Source of the DNA: Desulfovibrio desulfuricans DSM 642
GTDB lineage: Bacteria > Desulfobacterota > Desulfovibrionia > Desulfovibrionales > Desulfovibrionaceae
Length of the DNA stretch: 64,000 nucleotides
Reading direction: 5' to 3'
Assembly: GCF_000420465.1 (NCBI RefSeq)
Contig: NZ_ATUZ01000015.1
Coordinates: 62,001-126,000, forward strand
A model generated the notes under the pieces. It was not told where the DNA came from, made no database searches, and saw only the letters and a program-made list of their open reading frames with translations. Below, one piece after another: positions 1-7,075 of this stretch; within the stretch, counting starts at the first letter, position 1; every line of letters begins with the position of its first letter. A program made the translations under genes and the position numbers.

Positions 1-28
1 GATTGTACCCGGAAGAAATAAAAGCCAT
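1..28 (-). CDS. dsrB: Dissimilatory sulfite reductase beta subunit, N-terminal fragment (cut by window edge)
   Basis: Only the first nine codons are present, reading MAFISSGYN, which is the characteristic start of Desulfovibrio DsrB. A strong ribosome-binding site (GGGGGAG) lies six bases before the ATG. The gene follows dsrA by 18 bases on the same strand, the usual dsrAB arrangement, so the two are surely co-transcribed. The rest lies outside the window. Confidence 0.9.
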
Positions 29-46
29 GTTCTTCTCCCCCTTTGA

Positions 47-1360
47 CTAGCGTTGATGGCGTTTGCGGTAAGCAGCGAGGTCACGGTTCCAGCCGCCGGG
101 CACTTCTTCTTCCTTGAAGAAGATGTACGGGTTGGAACGCGGTTCCTTCACATGGTAGGCAGCGGCGGGAGTGTCGGTGACTTCCAGCAGCTTCTGGAAC
201 GACAGGCGCTTCATGGTTTCACCCACGCGCTCGCGGTTCTTGCCTTCTTCCATCCACCAGTCCCAAATCTTTTCGATGACTTCTTTCACGTCATCGTAAG
301 GGGCTTCACAGGAAACGAAGGGCACGAGCAGCGAACCCATCTGGGCGCCGTCCACCACGGGGGCCTTGGCGCCCACGAGGATGCTCGCGCCGCGTTCGTC
401 ACCGATGTGCAGAGCGCGGGGCATGGTGTTGATGCAGTGCATGCAGCGCACACAGTCGGCGGTCTTGATGGAAAGCTTGGAGCCGTCCCACTTCATGCAC
501 TTGGAGGGGCACAGATCAACGACTTCCTTCTGGATGTCGAACTTGCCCCAGTCGCGACCGGAGTGAGCGCCGGCGTTGGGGGCGAATTCGCCGCCCACGT
601 AGCCCTTCACGGCGTCCTGGTCGATCTTGATGTCGTCCTTCCAGGTACCGACAACGGCAAAGTCGGAACGCGCCATGGCGCACACGCAGCCGTTGGGGCA
701 ACCGTCGAACTTGAACTTGAACTTGTAGGGGAAGGCGGGACGGTGCAGTTCGTCCTGATAGTCCATGGTCAGCTGGTAGCACATGTCCTGCGTGTTGTAG
801 CAGGCATATTCGCAGCGCGACTGGCCAAGGCAGGCTTCAGGCGTACGCAGGTTGGAGCCGGAACCACCCAGGTCGACATTCATCTTGTGGGTCAGTTCGT
901 GGAAGATTTCTTCCAGCTGGGGGGTCTGGGTACCGAGCAGCACGATATCGCCGGTGGAACCGTGCATGTTAGTCAGACCAGAACCACGCAGATCCCAAAT
1001 ATCGCACAGGTCGCGCAGGAACTTGCTGTGGTAGTACTTGCCGGAAGGCTGGGCCACACGCATGGTGTGGAAGTGCGCCACGCCGGGGAACATTTCGGGC
1101 TGGTCGCAGTAACGGCCGATAACGCCGCCGCCGTAACCGAACACACCCACGATGCCGCCGTGCTTCCAGTGTGTTTCCATTTCGTTGTAGGAAAGCTCAA
1201 GCACACCCAGAAGGTCTTCAGGGCAGTCCACAGGGATCTGATACTCGACATTGTTGGCATTGGCCGCGCGATGCGCAGCTTCCTGCTTGATATCGGATAC
1301 AAAGCTCGGCCATGGACCGGATTCAAGCTGATCCAACTGCGGCGTTGCGAATTTTGACAT
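47..1360 (-). CDS. dsrA: Dissimilatory sulfite reductase alpha subunit
   Basis: DsrA with DsrB forms the cytoplasmic siroheme enzyme that reduces sulfite in the last stage of sulfate respiration. The 437-residue length equals that of Desulfovibrio DsrA. The siroheme-[4Fe-4S] cysteines are C177 and C183 (CLGQSRC) and C221 and C225 (CPNGC). A ferredoxin-like insertion near 284-309 has CPSKC and CVRCMHC. Three possible starts lie in tandem (GTG at 1366, ATG at 1363, ATG at 1360). I chose 1360 because GAGG sits seven bases upstream and the protein then begins MSKFATPQLDQLESGPWPSF, matching family starts. All key cysteines are intact. Identity is near certain; only the exact start is open. Confidence 0.98.
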   Translation of the reverse strand: MSKFATPQLDQLESGPWPSFVSDIKQEAAHRAANANNVEYQIPVDCPEDLLGVLELSYNEMETHWKHGGIVGVFGYGGGVIGRYCDQPEMFPGVAHFHTMRVAQPSGKYYHSKFLRDLCDIWDLRGSGLTNMHGSTGDIVLLGTQTPQLEEIFHELTHKMNVDLGGSGSNLRTPEACLGQSRCEYACYNTQDMCYQLTMDYQDELHRPAFPYKFKFKFDGCPNGCVCAMARSDFAVVGTWKDDIKIDQDAVKGYVGGEFAPNAGAHSGRDWGKFDIQKEVVDLCPSKCMKWDGSKLSIKTADCVRCMHCINTMPRALHIGDERGASILVGAKAPVVDGAQMGSLLVPFVSCEAPYDDVKEVIEKIWDWWMEEGKNRERVGETMKRLSFQKLLEVTDTPAAAYHVKEPRSNPYIFFKEEEVPGGWNRDLAAYRKRHQR

Positions 1361-1659
1361 CATCACACCTCAAAAGTTCATTGTTCTGTCCAGCCCAGAG
1401 CACAAAGCCAGACATTGATCGAGCAAAATCAAATGCCACCGGAAGCTGTGCAAAGCACGGCAAGTTGCCCGCTCAGTCTCCGTGGTTTCCTTTTGCCAGC
1501 TTCAGCCCAATATGCTTTCCCCATTGTGTGGGGGAGCAGCATCATTGGGCCGTAGTATTCAAAAACCAAGCCGTTACATATTATTCCTTTAATTGCGGTG
1601 TGTTGCCGTATTCTCTACTCATCAATCGCTCTTGGTAAAAATGATATTTCATAAATAAA

Positions 1660-1673
1660 AACGAAATTTCGTT
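1660..1673. promoter_or_regulatory. Perfect palindrome, candidate operator upstream of dsrAB
   Basis: AACGAAATTTCGTT is a perfect 14-base inverted repeat flanked by A-run and T-run, extending the symmetry to about 1657-1679 with one extra G. It lies about 300 bases upstream of the dsrA start. It does not match the Rex, Fur or HcpR consensus forms known to me. Regulator unknown. Confidence 0.4.
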
Positions 1674-1949
1674 GTTTTTACGCAAATATTGCTGTGTTTA
1701 AGGGCTGATGCTCTGCGTGGGGATATGGTCGGTTGCTTGATTGGCTCTGGAATCTGAGGGGGAGGTGGGCTAAAAAATATTTTTTTTCAGGGGAGGCGGG
1801 AGGCGATATTTTTTCTGATGGGGCCTGAAGGGCACATCTGCGCATGCCACGTATCAGATTAATATTGCAGATTAAAAATTTTCAAGGCAGGGTGTCACAG
1901 GCAGACAAATGTGAAGGTAAGGTTATTTTTTGTCTACTGGTATCTCATG

Positions 1950-1977
1950 TTGACAGGAATACCAATTATGGCATGAT
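1950..1977 (+). promoter_or_regulatory. Sigma-70-like promoter for a possible small RNA
   Basis: TTGACA at 1950-1955 is a perfect -35 box, followed by a 16-base spacer and CATGAT (1972-1977) as a 4/6 -10 box. Predicted start is near 1984. No gene follows on this strand, only a strong terminator at 2003-2042. Confidence 0.4.
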
Positions 1978-1983
1978 TCAACC

Positions 1984-2042
1984 ACCTCAACTGTTTTTTT
2001 CGTGCAATTCCCCGGCTTCCGTCGGGGTTTTGCATTTTTTTT
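1984..2042 (+). ncRNA. Candidate small RNA of about 59 nt
   Basis: Inferred only from a promoter at 1950-1977 and an intrinsic terminator ending at 2042 with no plausible ORF between them. Such a transcript would be a short unpaired leader plus the terminator hairpin. It could instead be an orphan terminator that blocks read-through toward the convergent lysA operon. Confidence 0.25.
2003..2042 (+). terminator. Intrinsic terminator
   Basis: A two-part stem: TGCAA (2003-2007) pairs with TTGCA (2030-2034), and CCCCGGC (2010-2016) pairs with GTCGGGG (2021-2027) around a TTCC loop. Eight T residues follow at 2035-2042. No annotated plus-strand gene lies upstream. Confidence 0.7.
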
Positions 2043-2118
2043 GGTGCCTGCCAATGGGAATTCCCCAACTGCCTTGTGCACCGGGCAAGTAGCAAAAAAC
2101 GCAAGGCCGCACAAATAG

Positions 2119-2163
2119 AAAACCGCGCACACCGCCTCTGATAAAGGACGGCTGCGCGGTTTT
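2119..2163. terminator. Bidirectional terminator of the lysA operon
   Basis: AAAACCGCGCA at 2119 pairs with TGCGCGGTTTT ending at 2163; an inner stem brings CCGCC near GGACGG. The A and T tails make it work on both strands. It sits 68 bases past the DUF2156 stop and would end the minus-strand operon. Confidence 0.75.
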
Positions 2164-2230
2164 ATGTCTTTCGGGCCTGAAGAGCGGTGAGCAGGGATTG
2201 TTCCCCACACTCCGGCGCGGCTGCCAAACG

Positions 2231-3124
2231 TCAGCTTTTGCGGATGCGCACCTTGTACTTGCGCAGAAAGTCGGCAGGCAGGTAGGTCATCTTGGCCTGA
2301 CGCAGGCCTTCTTCGTCCAGATCCTGCGCCCGGTTGATGTAGGTAAATCCCGCGCCAGCGTTGCGCGAGAACAGGCAGTTGATGGTCTGGTACACGCCCT
2401 TGAAGCCGTTGAGGCCTTTTTCGTAATGCACGCCAAGGTTTGCGCCGTCCAGATTTTCACCTACGCTGAAGGCCACCATCTTGCCGTCCACATAGAGCGA
2501 ACCGCCCACAAGCCCGGTAAAACAGTTCCAGTGGCTGAGCACACGGTTGATGGCTTCGTTCTCGGCCCTGAGCGAAGGCGATTCCTCGCATTCGTGCCAC
2601 TGGCACCAGTCGTCCTGCACAGCCAGCACGTCTTCAACCATGGCATCGTCCAGCGTGTGGTAATCCGGCTGACCATAGGTCTTCACATAGCTGTTGAGAT
2701 GATTTTTCTTTTTATGAAAGCGGTTGCCCGGCAGTTCCGCCAGTTCTTCCTGTTTGTACAGGTATTCCCACTGGCCGCGGTCTTCTTCCGCATCCACAAG
2801 GCCGGGCAGTTCGCGCTGCCAGATTTCCAGCAGCTTTTCCGGCACGCGGTTGATGTTGTGGGCCTCGGGATTGAATCCGCAGGGCAGCAGATCCTTCCAC
2901 GACACCGCGTTCCAGTCGCCCACAGGGGCCCAGCACACGGCATAGGGCCGGGTCTGGCGGATCCAGCAGAGGTTGTCCTCAAAGCACCATTCAAGCCCGT
3001 AGTAATCCTGCCAGCCCCACAGGTTTGCCAGGGTGTAGTCCAGTGAACGCTGGGGGGTGCGGCCCCACAGTTCGTAATACTGTTGGCGTGCATCCAGACT
3101 GACAGGGGTAAAGGTCTTGCTCAC
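2231..3124 (-). CDS. DUF2156 protein (GNAT-like, related to the C-terminal domain of lysyl-phosphatidylglycerol synthase)
   Basis: The 297-residue product has the DUF2156 pattern: RFHKKKNHLNSYVKTY in the middle, then VDGKMVAFSVGENLDG, and a C-terminal part with YINRAQDLDEEGLRQAK. This family shares the acyltransferase-like fold of the aminoacyl-transfer domain of LPG synthase, but its members lack the membrane flippase domain and most have no proven substrate. I chose the GTG start at 3124 because GAGGAG lies 9 bases upstream; an ATG at 3175 would add 17 unlikely residues. It is the last gene of the lysA-MATE-DUF2156 operon, 87 bases after the MATE stop. A link to lysine transfer is suggested only by that context. 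Confidence 0.8.
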   Translation of the reverse strand: MSKTFTPVSLDARQQYYELWGRTPQRSLDYTLANLWGWQDYYGLEWCFEDNLCWIRQTRPYAVCWAPVGDWNAVSWKDLLPCGFNPEAHNINRVPEKLLEIWQRELPGLVDAEEDRGQWEYLYKQEELAELPGNRFHKKKNHLNSYVKTYGQPDYHTLDDAMVEDVLAVQDDWCQWHECEESPSLRAENEAINRVLSHWNCFTGLVGGSLYVDGKMVAFSVGENLDGANLGVHYEKGLNGFKGVYQTINCLFSRNAGAGFTYINRAQDLDEEGLRQAKMTYLPADFLRKYKVRIRKS

Positions 3125-3211
3125 AATCGTCTCCTCGCGTCTCAATGCGCAAATGCAGACAGTGCGCGGGCGCATGCCAAGGTGCCGCAGTTGCGGCCTC
3201 TCGGGCGGTAT

Positions 3212-4624
3212 TTACGGGGTTTGCGGCTGACGGCAGCGGCTCATGGCAAAGCGCGTCCAGTCGCTGAAAAGCACCACATAAAGCATGATGCTGGTTTGCA
3301 GAATCTGGGATACGAGCATGGCCACAAATACGCCCGAGGCCGTGCCCCAGAGCATGTGACCAAGCAGCCAGCCCAAGGGCAGGCGCACCAACCAGAAACT
3401 GCCGCCAAAAATCATGAGGTTGTACTTGGTGGCACCGGCTCCCGTCATCACGCCGCCCATCACAGTGCTTGCGATGGAAAAGGGCGTGGAGAGCAGGTTG
3501 TAGGTAAGGTAGCTCACAATTTGCGCTTGCGTGCCCGGCTCCTGCGAGAGCAGGTGGGCCACCTCCTGCCGGAAGGGCCAGAGCAGGGCGGCCATAAAGC
3601 TCATGGCCACAGCCGCAAGCGTCACCATATTGAGGGCCACGCGCCGGGCCTCGGCGGATTTGCCCGCGCCAAGGCTGTTGCCCACCAGCACGGCCACGCT
3701 CATGTTGAAGGCCATGCCCGGCAGAAACAGCAGGGCCTCCACCCGCAAACCGGCATTGAGACCGGCCAGTGCGTTGACGCTGTCGGAGGGCAGTGACGCC
3801 ACCAGAACAAACAGCATCATGTAGCCGGACTGCCATACGATCTGCGCCGCGCCTGCGGGCAGGGCCACCTTGAGCAGGTAGGGCAGGCCAGCGCGGAGCC
3901 AGCGCAACGAGGGCAGGGATTTGCGGCTCAGATAGCCGGAATGCGCCAGCAGCACACAGTTGCACACAGCACCAAGATACTGCGCGCCCACGTTTGCCCA
4001 GATCAGGCCCATATAGCCCATGTTGGGCATGCCAAACCAGCCGAGCCCAAGGCCAAGGCAGGCCAGCAGGTTGCACAGACACACGCCGGAAGCAACCCAC
4101 AGGGGCGGCAAAACCTGGCGCGTGGCGCGAAACATGACCCCGGTTGACGCGTACAGATACTGCGCAGGCAGCCCAAGCATGCTGGCGGCCCACATTTCGC
4201 GGGTTTGCGGCATGATGCTGTCAGGCACCATGAGCACGCGCAGTATGCCATCGCTGAAAAGGGCGGCTGCCAGGGCCACAAGAAGGCCAAGCCCCATGCA
4301 GCCGATAACTGTTGTGCCGATATAACGCTGGGCGCGCATGACTTTAAGCGCGCCCAGCGACTGGCTCACAGCCGCAGTTGCTCCGCTTGAAACAGCCATG
4401 GCAACCACCATCAGCAGGATGCTGCACTGGTTCACCATGCCCAGCGCCGCCTGAACGTCCGCGCTGATCTGTCCGGCAACCCATACAGCCACAAAGCCCA
4501 TGAAGAACATAAGGTACATCATGAGCATCTGGGGCCAGGTCAACCGCCAGACCGCGCGGGGGGAAGTGCTCAGGTCGGGCGCGGGCCGGGCCTGCTGCGC
4601 GGATGCGCCGCGTAATTGTGTCAC
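3212..4624 (-). CDS. MATE family multidrug/metabolite efflux transporter
   Basis: A 470-residue inner-membrane protein with about 12 hydrophobic segments arranged as two similar halves, as expected of MATE (DinF/NorM) antiporters, which export organic cations or metabolites with Na+ or H+. The first half begins with the segment LTWPQMLMMYLMFFMGFVAV. Translation probably starts at GTG 4624, one base after the lysA stop (TAATGTG), so the two genes look translationally coupled. No substrate can be read from the sequence. Being between lysA and a DUF2156 gene, it could export lysine or a lysine derivative, but that is inference. Confidence 0.88.
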   Translation of the reverse strand: MTQLRGASAQQARPAPDLSTSPRAVWRLTWPQMLMMYLMFFMGFVAVWVAGQISADVQAALGMVNQCSILLMVVAMAVSSGATAAVSQSLGALKVMRAQRYIGTTVIGCMGLGLLVALAAALFSDGILRVLMVPDSIMPQTREMWAASMLGLPAQYLYASTGVMFRATRQVLPPLWVASGVCLCNLLACLGLGLGWFGMPNMGYMGLIWANVGAQYLGAVCNCVLLAHSGYLSRKSLPSLRWLRAGLPYLLKVALPAGAAQIVWQSGYMMLFVLVASLPSDSVNALAGLNAGLRVEALLFLPGMAFNMSVAVLVGNSLGAGKSAEARRVALNMVTLAAVAMSFMAALLWPFRQEVAHLLSQEPGTQAQIVSYLTYNLLSTPFSIASTVMGGVMTGAGATKYNLMIFGGSFWLVRLPLGWLLGHMLWGTASGVFVAMLVSQILQTSIMLYVVLFSDWTRFAMSRCRQPQTP

Positions 4625-4625
4625 A

Positions 4626-5894
4626 TTAATCCATCAGGCATCGCGCAAGATCCTCAAGGGTTTCGCGGCGGCGGATAAGTTTGGCAGTGCCGTCGCTTTG
4701 AATGAGAACTTCAGCGGGGCGACGACGCTGGTTGTAGTTGGAACCCATAGTAAATCCATAAGCTCCGGCGTCAAGTACCCCAAGCACATCTCCCTCGCGC
4801 ATAACGGGCAGTTCGCGTTCCTTGGCAAGGATATCGCCGCTTTCGCAAATATTGCCCACAATGGTCTGCACCATGTTGTTGCGGGCCTGCGTGTCGGCAC
4901 CGTAGATTTCCACATCGTGGAAGGAATCGTACATGGCGGGGCGCACAAGCACGTTGAAGCCCAGATTTGTGCCTACGTAGCGCTTGTCGCCATTGTTTTT
5001 GACGGCAAACACGGTGCCCAGCAGCACGCAGCATTCTGCGGCCACATAGCGGCCCGGCTCCACAAGAAAACGGCCTTTGTAACCGGATTTTTCAGACCAG
5101 CCCGCAATGAGGGCGTGCAGGTGTTCGCCAAGGTCGGTCATGCTCAGGCGGGCCTGCCCCTCGTACTTGTGGTAGGGAATGCCAAAGCCGCCGCCAAAGT
5201 CGATGACTTCAAGCTTTGCCAGCATGCTGGCGGGCAGGCGGTCGGCAAGGTGCAGCAGCACTTCGGCGGCATCAAGGTAGCCGTCGGGTTCCATAAAGAG
5301 CGAGCCGATGTGCTGGTTGATGCCAGCCAGCGTGAGGTCGTGCTTTTCAAGCAGGGCAAAAACTTCGTCCAGCTTGTCGGGGGTGACGCCGAACTTGGTG
5401 TCCTTGCCAGCTGTGATGACCTTGGCATGGTGACCAGCGCCAATGCCGGGGTTAAAGCGCACCATGACCTTGCCGCCCTTGTTGATGCGGCCAAGGGTAT
5501 CAAGCTGTGAAAGAGAATCCACACTGATAAGCAGCCCGCGCGAAACGGCGTTTTTCAGCTCGGCTTCAGAATTGTTGTTGGAAATGTACAGAATTTCGGC
5601 GGGCGTAAAACCGGCCAGCTCGTCCATGTACAGTTCGCCGGGGCTCATCGCGTCCACCACCAGCCCTTCTTCGCGCACTATGCGCAGCAGGGCGGGGGTC
5701 GCATTGGCCTTGACAGAATAGTTCACGCCGAAACCGGGGTGTTTGGAAAGCCCCATAAGGTCGCGGCAACGCTGCCGCAGCACGTTCTCATTGTATACAT
5801 AGAGAGGGGTGCCGAAGGTTTCAGCCAGCTCGCGGGGGGTGTGGCGGCCATAAAAATTGCATTCGTCGGTGTACGTGGAGCGGATATCGGACAT
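4626..5894 (-). CDS. lysA: Diaminopimelate decarboxylase
   Basis: LysA is a PLP enzyme that decarboxylates meso-diaminopimelate to lysine, the last step of the pathway. The 422-residue length is typical. The PLP lysine is K62 in NYSVKANA; GGGFGIPY forms part of the phosphate-binding loop; PGRYVAAE, CESGDIL and GVLDAGAYG are the other conserved active-site segments. Start is ATG 5894 with AGAGG six bases upstream; a longer ORF reaching 6098 is an artefact because its extra N-terminus has no family likeness. A sigma-70 promoter is visible at 5976-6004. The dapB gene of the same pathway lies in this window at 56827 but in another operon. Confidence 0.96.
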   Translation of the reverse strand: MSDIRSTYTDECNFYGRHTPRELAETFGTPLYVYNENVLRQRCRDLMGLSKHPGFGVNYSVKANATPALLRIVREEGLVVDAMSPGELYMDELAGFTPAEILYISNNNSEAELKNAVSRGLLISVDSLSQLDTLGRINKGGKVMVRFNPGIGAGHHAKVITAGKDTKFGVTPDKLDEVFALLEKHDLTLAGINQHIGSLFMEPDGYLDAAEVLLHLADRLPASMLAKLEVIDFGGGFGIPYHKYEGQARLSMTDLGEHLHALIAGWSEKSGYKGRFLVEPGRYVAAECCVLLGTVFAVKNNGDKRYVGTNLGFNVLVRPAMYDSFHDVEIYGADTQARNNMVQTIVGNICESGDILAKERELPVMREGDVLGVLDAGAYGFTMGSNYNQRRRPAEVLIQSDGTAKLIRRRETLEDLARCLMD

Positions 5895-5897
5895 AAA

Positions 5898-5918
5898 ATA
5901 CCTCTGAGATACCTCTGA
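5898..5918 (-). repeat. Tandem duplication of the lysA ribosome-binding site
   Basis: The ten-base unit ATACCTCTGA occurs twice (5898-5907 and 5909-5918), so on the minus strand two identical AGAGG sites lie 11 bases apart. Only the copy nearer the ATG is at normal spacing. The second may be a standby site or a simple duplication. Confidence 0.6.
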
Positions 5919-5975
5919 AAGATTGCGTGTGCCGCCCGAACAAGAGCGGGGTTTTCCCGTTGAGAGCAATTGCTG

Positions 5976-6004
5976 ATTATTAGTGTCGTATGGCACTCTG
6001 TCAA
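5976..6004 (-). promoter_or_regulatory. Sigma-70 promoter of lysA operon
   Basis: On the minus strand TTGACA (6004-5999) is followed by 17 bases and AATAAT (5981-5976), a 6/6 and 5/6 match. The predicted start near 5969 gives a 75-base leader before lysA. Confidence 0.65.
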
Positions 6005-6306
6005 GCCTGCAAGCGGCTGTAACGGCGGGGTGACAGCCGTGTCGCGTCAGGGGGGGATGCAACTGCGGCAGTTGTATTTTTATCGCAATGGCACGCAAAA
6101 GATCAAAGCCAGCAAACCCGCTCTGGCAGGGGAATTGGAGGCATTTGCGGCAACGTTGCAGATTGACAGAAGGCCCCCGGCGTGTTTTGCTTGCACTTTA
6201 TTATCGGGCGTTATTATTTTCGCGGGCGGGTTTCTGCCCTGGCAGCTTCTGCCGACAATGCGGCACACTGCCGCAGACCGCCCACACACACTGCAATGGA
6301 GTAGTT

Positions 6307-6729
6307 ATGCCTATTAAAAAAGGCGATACGGTGCGCGCGCATTACACGGGTACCCTTGACGATGGCACGGTGTTCGACTCTTCGCGTGAGCGCGAACCCC
6401 TGGAATTCGTGATGGGCAAGGGTATGCTGATCCCGGGTTTTGAATCCGCCGTTGATGGTCACGAAGCGGGCGAAACCGTTACCGTGACCGTTGCGCCTGA
6501 TGATGCCTACGGCGAGGCTGATCCCGAACTGGTGTTCACCGTTCCTCGCGCCCAGGTGCCCGACCATATTCCCCTGAACGTGGGCGTGCCGTTGCAGCTC
6601 TCCAACGAGCAGGGCCAGATGGACGTGACCATCACCGAAGTTGGCGCGGACGAAATCACCCTTGACGCCAATCACCCCCTCGCTGGCAAGACGCTGACGT
6701 TTGAAATCGAAATCGTGAGCGTGAGCTAA
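6307..6729 (+). CDS. FKBP-type peptidyl-prolyl cis-trans isomerase (SlyD-like)
   Basis: A 140-residue cytoplasmic prolyl isomerase and folding helper. It opens with KKGDTVRAHYTGTLDDGTVF, the FKBP signature, followed by FVMGKGMLIPGFESAV and a SlyD-type insert-in-flap domain (about residues 65-120). The protein ends in EIEIVSVS and lacks the histidine-rich metal-binding tail of E. coli SlyD. Start ATG 6307 has GGAG five bases upstream; the longer ORF from 6088 has no family likeness before this point. It is a single gene, divergent from lysA. Confidence 0.93.
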   Translation: MPIKKGDTVRAHYTGTLDDGTVFDSSREREPLEFVMGKGMLIPGFESAVDGHEAGETVTVTVAPDDAYGEADPELVFTVPRAQVPDHIPLNVGVPLQLSNEQGQMDVTITEVGADEITLDANHPLAGKTLTFEIEIVSVS

Positions 6730-7075
6730 AGCGGTTTCTGGTTCGCGCTTCCGGCTTTGCCGCTGCCTTATTGGCCGTGTTGATTGATTCCGCTCGGCTG
6801 GCTTTGTGTGGTGGCGGGCAGTTCCAGGGCGCGTTCCGTTAGAGTACACTGTTCCGGGCCTGGCCTTCATGGTCAGGCCCGGAGATTATGGCTTTGGTGC
6901 GGGCGTCTGCACGGCGTCCGCAAGGCCTCTGCAACAGCCCCCCTTGTCCGCGTGCGCCAGGGCAGCACGGGCGCGGGCGTTTTGCGGTTTGCATGCAGCG
7001 GCATAAATCCAACCGCCATAAGCGGGAATATCGGCACCCCCAACACTGCGTCAGCCCTGAACGCGAGGTTCGTCC
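6730..7075. other. Intergenic region before glutamine synthetase, with a strong hairpin
   Basis: The stretch has no gene. Its one clear element is a long hairpin at 6853-6883. I looked for a sigma-54 (GG-N10-GC) promoter expected for nitrogen control of glutamine synthetase and found no convincing one. Confidence 0.5.
6853..6883. other. Hairpin between FKBP gene and glnN
   Basis: TCCGGGCCTG (6853-6862) pairs with CAGGCCCGGA (6874-6883), and an inner GCC/GGT extends it to 13 pairs around a five-base loop. No T-run follows, so it is not a standard intrinsic terminator. It may slow transcription or protect the FKBP mRNA end. Confidence 0.5.

Larger units (their letters stand above)
1361..2230. 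other. Long intergenic region upstream of dsrAB
   Basis: About 870 bases hold no convincing gene; the short ORFs here lack ribosome sites and have no recognisable product. The stretch must carry the dsrAB promoter (minus strand), but I could not pick a convincing -35/-10 pair. It holds a perfect 14-base palindrome at 1660-1673, a sigma-70-like promoter and intrinsic terminator on the plus strand at 1950-2042, and the terminator of the lysA operon at 2119-2163. A/T-rich runs at about 1770-1825 are otherwise unexplained. Confidence 0.7.
5895..6306. other. Divergent intergenic region lysA / FKBP
   Basis: This 412-base stretch separates two divergent genes. It carries the lysA promoter (minus, 5976-6004), a hairpin GGCTGT/ACAGCC at about 6012-6035 and a small palindrome AACTGC/GCAGTT near 6061-6074. 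I saw no convincing promoter for the FKBP gene, though an A/T-rich patch near 6195-6225 is a likely place. Confidence 0.55.

Noticed and set aside
53..1357. Long plus-strand frame antisense to dsrA
   Set aside because: It mirrors dsrA, whose family identity is certain; the antisense product has the His/Val/Gly-rich look of a shadow frame and no ribosome site.
1312..2210. Several short ORFs in the dsrA upstream gap
   Set aside because: None has a ribosome site, a plausible product or consistent codon use.
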